This document shows positions 1-12,325 of a DNA stretch of 64,000 nucleotides, piece after piece. A program made the position numbers and the translations under genes. The notes below the pieces were generated by a model. It saw nothing but the letters and a program-made list of their open reading frames with translations, was not told the origin of the DNA and made no database searches. This stretch comes from Lineus longissimus (Eukaryota > Nemertea > Pilidiophora > Heteronemertea > Lineidae), in contig NC_088325.1 in assembly GCF_910592395.1 (NCBI RefSeq), forward strand, positions 1,614,001 to 1,678,000. The letters are read 5' to 3'. Each line of letters opens with the position of its first letter. The stretch's first letter is position 1.

Positions 1-660
1 TGCAAGTGTAGCACACACGTTCACACATGTGTGCAAGTGTATCACACACGTTCACACATGTGTGCAAGTGTAGCACACACGTTCACACATGTGTGCAAGT
101 GTAGCACACACGTTCACACATGTGTGCAAGTGTAGCACACACGTTCACACATGTGTGCAAGTGTAGCACACACGTTCACACATGTGTGCAAGTGTAGCAC
201 ACACGTTCACACATGTGTGCAAGTGTAGCACACACGTTCACACATGTGTGCAAGTGTAGCACACACGTTCACACATGTGTGCAAGTGTAGCACACACGTT
301 CACACATGTGTTTAAGTGTAGCACACACGTTCACACATGTGTGCAAGTGTAGCACACACGTTCACACATGTGTGCAAGTGTAGCACACACGTTCACACAT
401 GTGTGCAAGTGTAGCACACACGTTCACACATGTGTGCAAGTGTAGCACACACGTTCACACATGTGTTTAAGTGTAGCACACACGTTCACACATGTGTGCA
501 AGTGTAGCACACACGTTCACACATGTGTGCAAGTGTAGCACACACGTTCACACATGTGTGCAAGTGTAGCACACACGTTCACACATGTGTGCAAGTGTAG
601 CACACACGTTCACACATGTGTGCAAGTGTAGCACACACTTTCACACATGTGTGCAAGTGT
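1..660. repeat. 31-bp minisatellite array
   Basis: About 21 head-to-tail copies of a 31-bp unit containing GTGTAGCACACACGTTCACA and the short palindrome CACACATGTGTG. The copies are nearly identical; a few carry TTTAAG in place of TGCAAG. The array runs off the left edge, so its true length is unknown. It lies downstream of the stop codon of the minus-strand gene, either in its 3' untranslated region or just beyond it. Confidence 0.97.
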
Positions 661-804
661 AGACTGTCGAAAATGGATGGTGATTGCTGTAGGTATGGAG
701 TGATCCCAATCATTTGCGCGGCACTAAAAATTCAACGCGAGTCAAGAGAGACGTTTCACCCAAGGTTTTGGATTACCATCCCAGGACTGCCAGGTTAGGA
801 AAAG

Positions 805-1195
805 TACAGTGGAACCTCCCATAGCGGACACCTCTTTACTAAGGACACCCTCTCTATTACGGAGAGGTAATACGCCTCGGTTTTGGTCAACATTTTAGCT
901 CCACCCTTCGCGATTTTGGTGAGTCAACCAATACCTCCAGTTCGGTATCAATTCCTCTAACCAAATTTCTAATACAGTAGAACCTCTCTAATACAGACAC
1001 CCTCTGACAAGTGCTGTTCCTTATAGAGAGGTGTCCTGATTAGAGAGGTCAAATTGAATGATAACGACAAATTTGGGACCAAAAATACTGTCCTTTACAG
1101 AGAGGATGTCCTTTACAGAGGGTGTCCTTTATAGAGAGTGTCCTTAATAGTGGGTGTCCTTAATAGAGAGGTGTTCGCTTAGGGAGGTTCCATTT
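805..1195. mobile_element. pogo-like MITE (TAGAGAGGTGTCC family), copy 1, with nested fragment
   Basis: A full copy runs from about 973 (TACAGTAGAACCTCTC) to about 1195 (GGGAGGTTCCATTT). A partial left end of the same family sits at 805..870. The inside repeats short blocks of the type TCCTTAATAGAGAGG. TIRs of the form CAGTRGAACCTC with TA at the junctions resemble Tc1/mariner-pogo termini (family knowledge). It starts about 60 bp past the stop codon of the host gene, so it probably lies in the 3' UTR. Confidence 0.75.
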
Positions 1196-1256
1196 GATAA
1201 TTTCATTTTTTAGTCTACTGCTGACATGCAGTACGCACCCGCCATGCATAATGTGC

Positions 1257-1411
1257 TTAAACTGCCGAAGAAGTTGAGAGACGAGGACCTGATTGAGGGC
1301 GCCGAATCTCGGGCGAGGGCGAGGGCTGCATGTGCGAGCTGTCGTCATGGTGGAGGCGGTCACGAGATCGAGTGACGGAGGAATCTCTGGAAGCAGCACC
1401 GTGGGTATCAG
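1257..1411 (-). CDS. C2CD2L-like exon e17 (last coding exon, stop)
   Basis: The acceptor at 1412 follows a strong pyrimidine tract (CTCCCTCCCTTCCAG). The exon enters in phase 1, joining the phase-1 donor of e16 to give Ala, and reads 50 codons to TAA at 1257..1259. The protein is Ser/Arg/Pro-rich: SSVTRSRDRLHHDD, then QPSPSPEIRRPQ, ending RLSTSSAV. The last three residues, S-A-V, fit a class I PDZ-ligand pattern. The intron before it is about 17 kb. An overlapping minus ORF in another frame (1160..1399) is a shadow. Confidence 0.8.
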
Positions 1412-1490
1412 CTGGAAGGGAGGGAGAAAACGATATCATGAAAGCTTTGCCAACTCGTAAAGATTTAGTTTGCAATATTTCCAGGTTTAT

Positions 1491-1695
1491 TGCCAAGCGA
1501 CGTAGATGTACGTCAGCAACTTGACACAATCAGTGCCAAGTGACGTAAATCTACGTCAGCAACTTGACACAATCAGCGCCAAGCGACGTGAATCTACGTC
1601 TGACCCTTGACACGCTCAGCGCCAAGCAACTCAAGTAAATCTACGCCTAACTTGACATATTCAGTGCCATCGGACGTATATCTACGTCAGTTTTC
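1491..1695. repeat. 43-bp degenerate tandem repeat
   Basis: About 4-5 copies of a unit containing GCCAAGCGACGTAAATCTAC and AACTTGACACAATCAG. Each unit has a small inverted motif, ACGTAAATCTACGT. It lies within the last intron, about 80 bp upstream of the e17 acceptor. Confidence 0.85.
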
Positions 1696-2214
1696 CGGCC
1701 CCCCGACCCCTATTCCCAGCTGCATATCTGTGCTCTGAGGGTGTCATAGTTCAAATGACTTGACTGCCATCTTCAGGGAGAATCAGGAACTGAGCAATAT
1801 GTACATTTTTTGGGAGGACAGGTGCCTGGGGGTGGGGTGGACTAGTTACCTCTGTTCCGTGGGTATTTTCAGGGGCCAAATCTTACCTGGTCCATGGCTA
1901 TGCCGCCTCTTCATACGGAACAGCTTCTTCAAACTGGAACCAATGGACTTAGATTTCTGAAGGTTGGACGTGTTGTGGCCGGGGATGTCAACTTGGTCAA
2001 GATCCTCTAGAAATGCGAGAAAACGCGAGAAAATATGTGAGAATATGGACACAGTTTCTGGACTCTTGAAGAGGGAGTGAGGGGAAGATTGATAAAGAGG
2101 AAGAAATGCAGATGGTACTGCAAAAATAATCAGAGTTTCTGATACAGATACACTCAGAAAACAAGTTGGTCCAGTGCACCAGTGCCCCACTCCAGGACCA
2201 AAGTCAAATTGCTC

Positions 2215-2500
2215 TGGCCTTAATTTTGCAAGTGACCAACTTGGGTTGGTCAATTCTTCGAGTGACCAACTTGGGTTGGTCAGTTCTTCAAGTGACCAAC
2301 TTTGATTGGTCAATTTTTTCTTTCAAACAACCATCTTTAATAGGTCAATTTTTCAAATGACCAACTTCAATTGGTCAAGTTTGCAAGTGACCAACCTCAA
2401 TTGGTCAATTTTCGGTTCACTTGGTCATTGACCAATTTGTGTTGCCAAGTGAATTTTCTCGGTCATAAAGTGACCAATTTCGACTCATCAACCAACCGAG
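2215..2500. repeat. ~29-bp tandem repeat of GACCAAC...TTGGTC hairpins
   Basis: Repeated AAGTGACCAACTTGGGTTGG blocks diverge towards the right. Every unit contains an inverted pair GACCAA/TTGGTC, so the array can form a series of small hairpins. Intronic. Confidence 0.8.
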
Positions 2501-4705
2501 AAGCTTGGTCAACGTTGCCCTGTTGCTGAAAAGCACTCGGTCAAGGATTGGCCAATTTTCTTGTACACCGGACCAAATATTTTCAGATGTTTCTGACGAT
2601 AAAAAAATTTGCTGTTTCCCAAAGATGTGTTGATGGCAATTGCAAGTGACCACAGTAAACATAGCCACAACACTAAGTTAAAGAGGTTCTTACAAAGCAT
2701 GATTCTGACCCTAGTACTGTCATGTTCATAAGTAACCTTGCTTGCCGATAGACCGTACGTAAAGACGCAAAGTCTCATCTAAAGCATGCTTCATATACAG
2801 CCAAGTTGTGATTTTTACAGGAATGGCCAGCTCTGTAGCAAGGAATCCAAGCTCTCATGACAGAAATGAGCTTGAAACACACTCTAGAGGCATGACAAGG
2901 AAGGTTACATATGGATACTACTGTACCACTGTATCGACACTGTACACATTTTTGTGGTTATGTACTGCAGTGGCAACTCTTAAAGGAGTATGCCATTCAT
3001 ATTTCCTGGTGGGTCAGGAAAGAAGAAAATGCAGTTATGCAAAATGCCGTAGTGCAGTTATTATGCATGCAAATTTGCTGAAACTTGGTATTCATAGTAT
3101 TTGTGTATCTGTCTACACAATGACAGTGTTGAAATTTAAATTAAGTACGTATTTAGGCAATTTTAAATATCACAAATTCAATTACAAATTTTGAATTTTT
3201 TATGAACGGCGTAGACCTTTAAGATAAAGGGTTCACCTGGATCAGAATTATGCAATTCACGAACCACTTTAAATGCAACACTCTTACTCCCTAATTAGTG
3301 CTAATTAATAGAACTCATTCGATAGTTAATTAATGACAAGCAACTCTCTGCTGTGGAATAGACAACGTTGAGGCAATTAATTTCAGTAATGCAAGCGACA
3401 AGCTGTGAGTAAATTGAAATCGACAAAGTGATTCTAAATCTTCCTACAATCTTATACCTTACACTGACATACTGGTCAGAAATAACTTCCAACGTAATAA
3501 TGTAATCTGCAACAGGCACATTACTTTAGACCAGTACTGAAGGATATGGGCATAATTTTGAAGATTTTCTGATCTTTCCATCAAATTTTTTAAATTTTTC
3601 AGAAGATATATTTCCCTTTTCAGAGATACTACTTTAAGGCCTTTGAATCAGTAGCTTGATTGGTAAAAGTTTTCAAGTTGATTCAATGTTCTCAAAAGAG
3701 GATTGAAAACATTTCTAGATAAAAAATATCTTCGAGAATGTTCTCCAAGATATGCATTTACTTGAAACTGTCAATTTTGATCATTCGAAAATCTAGCTTA
3801 TTCAATGTTGAAATCTACTGGTTGGTGTCAAAACCTATTCATAAACATGCCAGTTGTTTATACTGTAAAATCTATCAAGAGCTGTTACGACTTCTAGATG
3901 GCAGCACTGATCCATTACAACACCAGTGCTGCCACCTTGATGGTCACAGTGGCTCCTGTCTGTATTTACAGTACTTGGTGTAGTAACACCAAAAGTTGAG
4001 TTTTTGTTTTGAGTTGATGGAAAATTTAAGTAAGTCAAAGCCATTTTTAACATATTTTAAACACAAGATATAAATTTCACTCATAATTTAGCCGAAATTG
4101 ATTAATCAATCATGTATAGACAAAAGGTTATGGCTAATTTGCATATGCAAATTTCAATTATCAATGAAAAATACAGCTGTAACGAAATTTCTCGGCATGC
4201 CAAATATTGCTTATACTTCTTCACAAGATGACCCAAGCAGAGAGAGTTTGCCACATTTAAAGCCACAGTACGCCCTTTCCCAGATGCCCATACGCCACCT
4301 AGTGTCAAGAAAACACACCATCAATAACTCATCACGGTCGACGAGGCCAGACAATGCCTCTAGAGCCTTTGTTTGGCATATATGATTTTGAACACCGATT
4401 GTATGACGTTTCCATTCCTGGCCCCAGGTGGTGTAAGCACATCTGGCCAAGGGCCTATACACTGGAATCAACACGAGCTATCATATTTTTTCATATTTTA
4501 AAAATGCTTGACCGTACTCATGAATTTTTTCATATTTCGTACATCTGAAAATGCTTGACAATGCTCGTGTCGTTGATGAAAAAATCGAGGCAAATTTAAA
4601 GTCAGCTGAAGTTGTCATGGCAAATGTCGTTATTGACAATTTGCCTCTTTCCTGATCAGCGCCCTGAGTGTGGAGCTCTGTTGTGGGGAAATGACATGGC
4701 CGTCT
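2500..4705. other. intronic sequence, no feature recognised
   Basis: AT-rich intron of the host gene. Short ORFs on both strands, including a plus ORF of 128 codons at 2808..3194, lack splice sites, family motifs and coding composition. I see no RNA gene or clear element here. Confidence 0.5.
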
Positions 4706-4708
4706 TAT

Positions 4709-4830
4709 TGGGTGATATGAATAAAGACTAGCAAATGCTTTTATCTAAAACTACATGTACATTTACACTAGGCCTTTCTGTACAAAATTGAAGTAAAAGC
4801 ATTTGCTAGTCTTTATTCATATCACCCATT
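4709..4830. mobile_element. hairpin MITE (GGGTGATATGAATAAAGAC), copy 1
   Basis: About 120 bp, almost entirely two inverted arms: GGGTGATATGAATAAAGAC..GCAAATGCTTTTA, and its complement ending ATTCATATCACCC. The short loop contains ACATGTACATTTACAC. Two further copies are at 19254..19373 and 47803..47924. Confidence 0.85.
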
Positions 4831-7665
4831 GGGTCAGACTTTGTTGTCCCTGACATTGCGTCAGACATGACGTTGAAATCAACAAGGCCTGAAACAAGCA
4901 CTCAATGAAGTTGTTCGACCACTCCAACGAAGAGGTGCCCCTTCAGAAAGTGACAACTTTACGCTGGTCACCAGTCACAAATTGACAAGGCAACCCATTC
5001 AATGTTGACGTCATGTGACATTTGGTGATTGGTCCCGGGGTGACAGTGTTGCTGATAGCTCATGTTGACAATAACAACCATGCCACTTATATCAACGATG
5101 ATCGCACTTTTTACAATATCTACGCTGGGGGTATTATTTATAACACGACATCAAATTAATCTAAGAAATTTCTGTAACATGCTCGAAATTATATATTGTT
5201 CTTGGACGTTAGATGTCCATCAAAACTTCACGATACGCCATTAGCCAAGATTAATTTACAATCGGTACTGATGGTGACTTAGGAAAGGGTTAAAACTGTG
5301 CATCAAGGCAAAAAACTTTCTGTCTTAGTATGTAAGATTATTATTCTGCAAATAACTACAGTCTGCTTTCTAATGTTATGTTATGTTATGTAAAGCACGA
5401 TTTATACTTCCGAAGATTCACCGGCAGGGCAACCTGAGGAAAGCAGGGGTTAATGTGCATTTCTCCGGCCGCACAAACCCCTCACACATTACTCCTCATT
5501 GGCTGAAATTCTTGCCAAAAGCAATTTCGCCCAATCAGAGCGTCGCTACAACCATCAGCAGAATACGTCTCTACGCCAAGCACGAATATTTTTCTCCTGA
5601 CAATGATGCTTAGGCAAATCTCAAATTGGGATTAACCCTCTGTGGTGAATTCAAAGAAATATAAATCGAGCTAGACTGTTCATACTTCTGTACCAAATAA
5701 GTACACCCAAACTCGCTCTTTCAAATCGCCAAACTTATTCACGACCGACAAAATATTCCCGGGCAACCGAAGTATGACGAAGTCTACGACTGTTACGTTA
5801 ACGTGAACAGGAAGTGAAAACCTCGAGAAAACCTTACGCTAGCTCCGGTAACTCAATCTACTCATAAATATATGCGACCGAGCTCTGCTTCGGCCGGACT
5901 GAGAGCGTGGGAGCGAGGTTGAACGAGCACGGGCTGCGGAGAAAAGACGCGTATGAAATTACGATGAGAAAGACGCGCGGCAGTCGCGATAATTTTTCAC
6001 AACTATTTGACAAAAATTTATTCACTGTCTTAAGAGTTATCGCTGATGTTTCATTTCTTGTGAATAAGTACTTTTCAAAGTACTTTTCATCACTTGTATT
6101 CCAAAATGTCACCATGTACGTGTTAAATGTCATTTCTGTTATTTCAAACGTGTATTCTGTAATATTTTTTAAGCCAACGCGAGCGCATTGAGAAGAAAAT
6201 GGCAAAGTGTAAGTGCTCTAAATTTATCAAAATCTACAGACATATCTTTTAGTTTTGTGTGCTGTACTGTTCAGAAGTAATATCTCTAATCAGCCAACAC
6301 AAGACCACATTCTAGAATCTGGTCTGATTTTCAAATCGCAGTGCAGACCTTGCATCAGACATACTGTAAGAATGTAAAGTTGTAGTTGTGCGGAACAAAG
6401 AATGTTACTTATGACCAGAACTGTGTCTCTAAAATAATTAGATTTAGCGCGAAAAAATCAAGAACAGGTGCGTCACTATTCAAATTTCAAAGTGTCAATG
6501 TTACAACTTCCGAAAAAATTGTGCTGAGAAAATTGTTGAGTGTGCTTAATCAAAGGAAATTTCTATAATTCTTTAAAAATAATGAATTAATGATTTGATC
6601 TTCAAGAATGACAATTCGTACTCACAGAAAATTTGATTTTATGAGCTTATTTTGTTTGCTACGAGAAGAGAGGGAGAATTGGGGTGAGGTTTGAAAAGAT
6701 TGTGAAGCGAAATAGTGATGAAATAAATGATGTCTTTGCTGTATGTCCACAATCTAATGTTTCACAGAATGATGACACGATCTTATGCACCACCTTGTAA
6801 ATTCAAAGCAAAACTGTCTTTAGTTTTCAAATTGTTTGTACTGGGTGTTAAAATACATAACCCAAACAAAATACTACTGTAAACTAGAAAATTTGAGAAA
6901 TACGGTACAAGAAATTTGTTATGTTTTTAGGTACACCTTGTACAATTTTAGGCGCAAACAGAATTTCAAGCCTTTTTTGACACCTAGTAATTCCATATTA
7001 CTATTTCAGGAGAGACTATGATTTTTGTGGATATACAGCATTTCAAGAATGGCATGAAGGAACTAGTGAATGATTTACACATAAGGAAATAATGACATGT
7101 TAGGAATAAGGGTTACCATGACTTTTATCTGTTAATTATTTTTAAAGACACAGAAATTTCCAAATATCTTTGATTTGACCAAAAAAATTCATCCCACCTT
7201 TCCAATAATGATTTTTTTCAAAACGAAAACTAAAAAGCTGAGTTCAGATGAAAGACATGGCAAGAGGAAACTGAAAACCACAAAATTTTCGTGAAAATTC
7301 ATTTTTGGCTGATTTTGCAAATAATGTCAATTTACAATGAAAAGAAAATGCCAAAAATTGCACAATCGGAAGAAATTCCATTATCTACCAAAATGAAAAT
7401 CCAGAATTTTTTTCTTTTTTAGAAATTTTCAAATCGCAAAAAATAAACAGACACGAAATTTGGTGGGTTTACAGAAAATGGCAGAATCTTATGTTGGAAA
7501 CAGATTCAACCAAGTCTTAAGAAGGTCTTCTAAAAGCAATTTGTGAATTTGAAAGTTTTTCTTAGAATCAGTCACAAAATTTCTCTTTATAACATTGGAA
7601 AAGAAGAACGATTTTTTGCTTTTTAGCACAAAAGTCACATTATCCCTAACAGTTACGCTAAGTAT
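4830..7665. other. intronic sequence with a dispersed-repeat fragment
   Basis: No gene seen. The stretch at ~5440..5590 (GGTTAAT, CTCCGGCC, GCCCAATCAGAGC) resembles the plus strand at ~39180..39300, indicating a shared dispersed repeat. ORFs on both strands at 5857..6205 overlap and have no recognisable motif. The rest is AT-rich. Confidence 0.5.
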
Positions 7666-8050
7666 CCTTAATGCAAGTATCAATTCGTTTCTTGTCCCCC
7701 CCCCCCCCCCTCCTCAAGGGTAGTTAAGCTATCACCACTAATCTTTGCCGATGCTTGAGTAGTATTTATTTTTCCTTTAGTGAAAATTTGGCGAAGCTGG
7801 AAAGAATAAGGATGCTAATGTGTCGATGTCTTGTCGAACATACAGCCTTACCCAGTAAAATTAGTTCGGTTACTTGATATGACGGTGATAACTGATATAT
7901 TGTTGATGGTGATGTCTTGACGAAAGAAAAAGTAGCATTGGTGAAAAAAGGGTGATGCTTGAGCCTTAAGATGTCGTTATAGGGTGATAAGGTGTCATAC
8001 CCTTGAGGAGGGGGGGTACAAGACACGAATTGATACTTGCATAAGGACGT
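7665..8050. mobile_element. TIR element of ~380 bp with G/C homopolymer in the arms
   Basis: The left arm, ATGCAAGTATCAATTCGT then CTTGT and a C-run and CTCCTCAAGGG (7671..7730), is matched inverted at 7999..8043. The interior has no coding potential. It looks like a non-autonomous DNA transposon; superfamily not determined. Confidence 0.75.
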
Positions 8051-8696
8051 TATCTCTTTCGGTTAAACCCATTAAAATTTTCACGTTAAGACTTGACGAC
8101 TCCGTCAAAGCTAATGTGGTTTGAACGACCAAGCCCAGGCCTAAATGATACTGAAAATGTGACCTCCTTAAAAATTGGCTGAATCTGTTACGGTTTTAAG
8201 GATGTCAGGATGTAATTACAAGAGGTATGCAAAGCAAACTAAAAACTGTCCAATCACAGTAGAGAATGAAATGTCAACATCAATGATGCAAAAAAATACC
8301 GAAGAAATTGTTTCATCGAAATTAATGGAAAAGGAATATCTAATATGTAACATTCCATTTTTCTTTCATCAAACATTTGAAATGCATCACATGACTTCAA
8401 TCTCCACTGTGATTGGCCAATGCAAATAAAAGAGGAAAGCCATGCTCACGGTTACTATGGTTACTGTGGTTATTTATAGCACATGCAGCGGGTGTGGGCA
8501 TACTTTGACTGCCACCAAACACGGATGATTGGGCCTCGCTTCCTTCGAAATGGCTTAAGTCGTCATCAGAAACTGTAGGAGGAACATTAACATATTCATG
8601 AGGGCAAAGGTCAGTGAACATTCAATGAATATGCATAAAGGCAATAACATACTAATTAGGCTGAATTTACAAAGGATTCATCTTGTCACGAGTCAT

Positions 8697-9245
8697 GATT
8701 CACGTGACATGATTCATGTGACATGATTCACGTGACATGATTCATGTGACATGATTCACGTGACATGATTCACGTGACATGATTAACGTGTCATGTTTCA
8801 CGTGTCAAAATTCACGTGTTGTGATACATGTTTCATGATTCACGTGACAAGATTCACGTGTCATCTTGTCATAATTCAATGAATGGATCATGATTCATGT
8901 GTCATGATTCATGTGTCATGAGTCACATGTCAAGATTCAAGTGCCATGAGTCACGTGTCATGATAACGTGTCAAGTGTCGTGACTCATGGTGTGTCACGC
9001 TTCAGTGTCATAAGTCACACGTGAACTGAAGAAACAAAGAATCATTTCCCGATTACAGCATTCACGTGCAACTTTGAAAATTCTTGAGTCGACACGTGAC
9101 ACGAATACATCATCTTTTCACGTGTCACAATTCACTCATAAACTGAACAAAAATCAAGAGACAGGTAATATGAATTTACATGTCAAGTGAGCAGTTTACA
9201 CGTGAATTGTGTCATAAAACGTGACAAGATGTTTTCCATTCATAA
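8697..9245. repeat. 14-bp CACGTGACATGATT tandem repeat, decaying
   Basis: A regular alternation of CACGTGA/CATGTGA and CATGATT runs to about 9000. Degenerate TCACGTGTCA-type words continue to ~9245. From there to ~9580 is a looser repeat of AAAGGTCA and ATTCAATTAATATGCA words, also seen at ~8600..8640. Confidence 0.85.
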
Positions 9246-10083
9246 ACCCAGCCAAGAGGTCAAAGTCAGTAAACACGTAAATTTAGTTCAATATGCAAAA
9301 AGACAAAGGTCAATATTCAATTAATATGCACTAATACAAAGGTCAGTACATTCAATTAATATTCAACAGGAGGGAAAATTAATGTCAGTAATATCACATT
9401 TTCACGAATTAGTGGTCAGTAAACACCCATATACTTGTACTCATCAGGGCAAAGGTCATTAAAACATTAACATATTCAAATCAGCTAATGTTGAAAATCT
9501 CCATATGGAAGAAGTCTATGGAGAAAATTCATACAAAGGTCAAAGCAATTTGAATATTCATAAGGTCAAAGGTCAATAATTTACATATGTCTGTTGTTGC
9601 TAAAAATAGACTTAGCTATTGTAAATTTTTCGAGGGAATACATTCTGTTGATGGTTCAAGCAATGACCATCACCAGCAGGATGGCATCGAACTACGCAGC
9701 ATGATTTTAGATGTTGAGAAAAAGGATGAAGTTTTCAAATTCATTTATGAACATTGGTTTTCGTTGACATCAATGCATCAAAATAAGCAACAAACCGGCC
9801 ATGAATGATTGATTTGATGGTTGATTCTTCAAAGGGGTACCTCCCCTTTAACATTCCTTCTACACAAGCGAGAGAATAGTACTTATTTTGTCCCATGCGC
9901 TGCCTACAAAAATCTCAGCTTATACTTATAAAATATTTCTTCAAAGGTGAGCAACATGCACAAGACAATTTTGCATTTATAGGTGAGTCTGCCACGAATT
10001 TCATAATACTCCACTCTATCGCAACCTGATCAAACAAAGTCACTTTCTGTCATAAAAGATGACTTGCATGGCGTATAATTCCA

Positions 10084-10525
10084 CCAGATCTCACAAGCGA
10101 CGTGGCTCTATTGTGTTTCCGGATGCACAATTCCACCAGATGTCACAAGCGACGTGGCTCTATTGTGTTTCCGGACACACAATTTCACCAGATGTCACAA
10201 GCGACGTGGCTCTATTGTGTTTCCGGACACACAATTTCACCAGATGTCACAAGCGACGTGGCCCTATTGTGTTTCCGGACGCACAATTCCACCAGATGTC
10301 ACAAGGGACGCGGCTCTATTGTGTTTCTGGATGCACAATTCCACCAGATGTCACAAGCGATGCGGCTCTATTGTGTTTCCGGACGCACAACTTCACCAGA
10401 TGTCTCAAGCGACGTGGCCCTATTGTGTTTCCGGACGCACAATTCCACCAGATGTCACAAGGGACGTGCCTCTGTTTCATTTCCGGATGCGCAATTTAAC
10501 CAGATGTCACAAGCGACATGACTGC
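10084..10525. repeat. 52-bp minisatellite
   Basis: About 8.5 copies of a unit with CAGATGTCACAAGCGACGTG and CTATTGTGTTTCCGGA. The unit is not a multiple of three (52 = 17x3+1) and has no stop in any plus frame, so three overlapping plus-strand ORFs of 127-146 codons exist here. They are a by-product of the repeat, not genes. Confidence 0.95.
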
Positions 10526-12325
10526 CCCATTCTCTGACGCAGTCCACTATGACGTCATGCTATTCATCCACAGCGTATTCCAAAGTTTATAACCATTCTT
10601 TTACGCCGATTCCAAAATTGCATATTTATAAAACCTGCCTGAAAGATAACCAAGTCACTTCATGCCCATTTTCATAGCATATTGAGAAGTTTTTGCCCCA
10701 TGCCCGACTTTCACCGAAATTTTACCTCTGTTGTTTTGATCGGGGAGAACTGGCAGGATGTGTACTAGCGTCAAGAGTGAACCTTTTATAACGAACAAAA
10801 CCATACTACAGCATGTGAAAATACTCATAGAATATACAACTACCATAAAAAACAAACAAAATATTAGCAGTGGAACACCATTTTATTGACACCCGTCTAA
10901 TTAAGACTTGAAATTTTCGTTCAGAAGCTTTCAACCAGTTGACTGCCATGATGCAATTATCGAAATATTTGATAAAGATACCAGTAAGCATTTTGATTTT
11001 CAAGCAAAATAATTTTGCTGCCTGCTTTGACAGTGACAGGCCTACCATAGAAATGATACCAACAGATGCATCTGAGAGATGTACAGGGTGTCGCTAAAAA
11101 GAAGTTCTACTGAGTGGCTGAAACACAAGTGTTAATTGAAAATTTCGTTTAGGCCTACCGAGAAAAACCTTTAGTCTAAGAATCGAACAGATAAAATTAA
11201 GTGTGAGCAAAAATGTATCACTTCCAAGTAATACTTTCAAAGTATTTTAGTTAGAAGTAATACGTTTTTGGTATTAGTTATATTCATGGGGTTCTTATAG
11301 AACTGAACGAAGCATCGTTTAAAAATCCCGATAATTTTTTTATAACGATATTGAAACGGCCTTTCCACATTTTTGAGACGAGATGACAACAGGTAGTTGT
11401 GCCAGCGATATCACCCAAGCAAGCAAGCGGTGTGGCCACTTTGGACAAGAGTGCAGATTTACGATGTTCTGAATTTAAATCCGAAAACCCCAAAGTCCTG
11501 ATTTTACAAAATTCGGCTCACTAAACCTAAAGATTGACCACGAGCATAACCATTTTGGCTAGAACTTGAAATCCTAAAGCGATTAGAACGCCTTTGAAAC
11601 GAAGTGAATGCCCATTTAAAACACAGGTCGCTGTTCTCTGGAAGACAAAGACGAACTCCCACCCTTGAAATAGGCATTCACTTTGTTTGAAGGAGTTTTC
11701 ATTGCTTAAGGATTTCAACAGTGAGACAGAATGGTGGTGCCTATGGTCAACCCTTAATCAACAGACAGGGAATAGGGAACTAGATGATGATATTCTGGTG
11801 TTCCTCTCCAAAAGTTGAAAAATTGTAGTGACACGAACCCGAAAACCGATTCACCTAAAATCCACAATAACAGCTTAACCATCACACCATGAACCTTCAA
11901 TGGTCTTTTCCCAGGCAGAAACATAAAAAAATCCAACAATATTTCACGCCCATGATTGTACCATGCAGAACGGGGGCATATTAGGTGTAACCGGGATTGA
12001 GATGAACCCTTTGAACCAATCAGCATCAAGCATGAAGAAACGTCAGAAAAATATACCGAGAAGTACCAATAGATCAGAACCCACCATGGACCCCAAGGCT
12101 TCTATGAGAAGGCAGTTTTACCCAAGACGGTTGGTAACTTCACTATAGAGTGACCCATAGAAGTCAAGTTAGTTTATCATAGTGTCACCTCTAATGAAAC
12201 GGCCAGATTTTGTTTATGAGACATGCTTTACTTCCGAACTCCTATCTCTAATGCGAGGCGCCTGGTGAGAATCTGTTTGTACCCCATTTTCAAGACCCAA
12301 ACGTGAGTAGTAGGTGTAGACACCA
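10525..12325. other. intronic sequence, no feature recognised
   Basis: Short minus-strand ORFs (for example 11754..12029, 10806..11048) have no family motifs and no matching splice phases. Nothing else is seen. Confidence 0.45.

Noticed and set aside
1-660. CRISPR-like direct repeat array
   Set aside because: The repeat is continuous with no unique spacers, and the window is plainly animal nuclear DNA.
2808-3194. 128-codon plus ORF in the last intron
   Set aside because: No recognisable domain, no splice context, composition like the surrounding AT-rich intron.
5857-6205. Overlapping ORFs on both strands (94 and 115 codons)
   Set aside because: Mutual antisense ORFs without motifs; neither has supporting exon signals.
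10059-10537. Three overlapping plus ORFs of 127-146 codons
   Set aside because: All are readings of one 52-bp tandem repeat that happens to lack stops in every plus frame; the peptides are the same sequence shifted.
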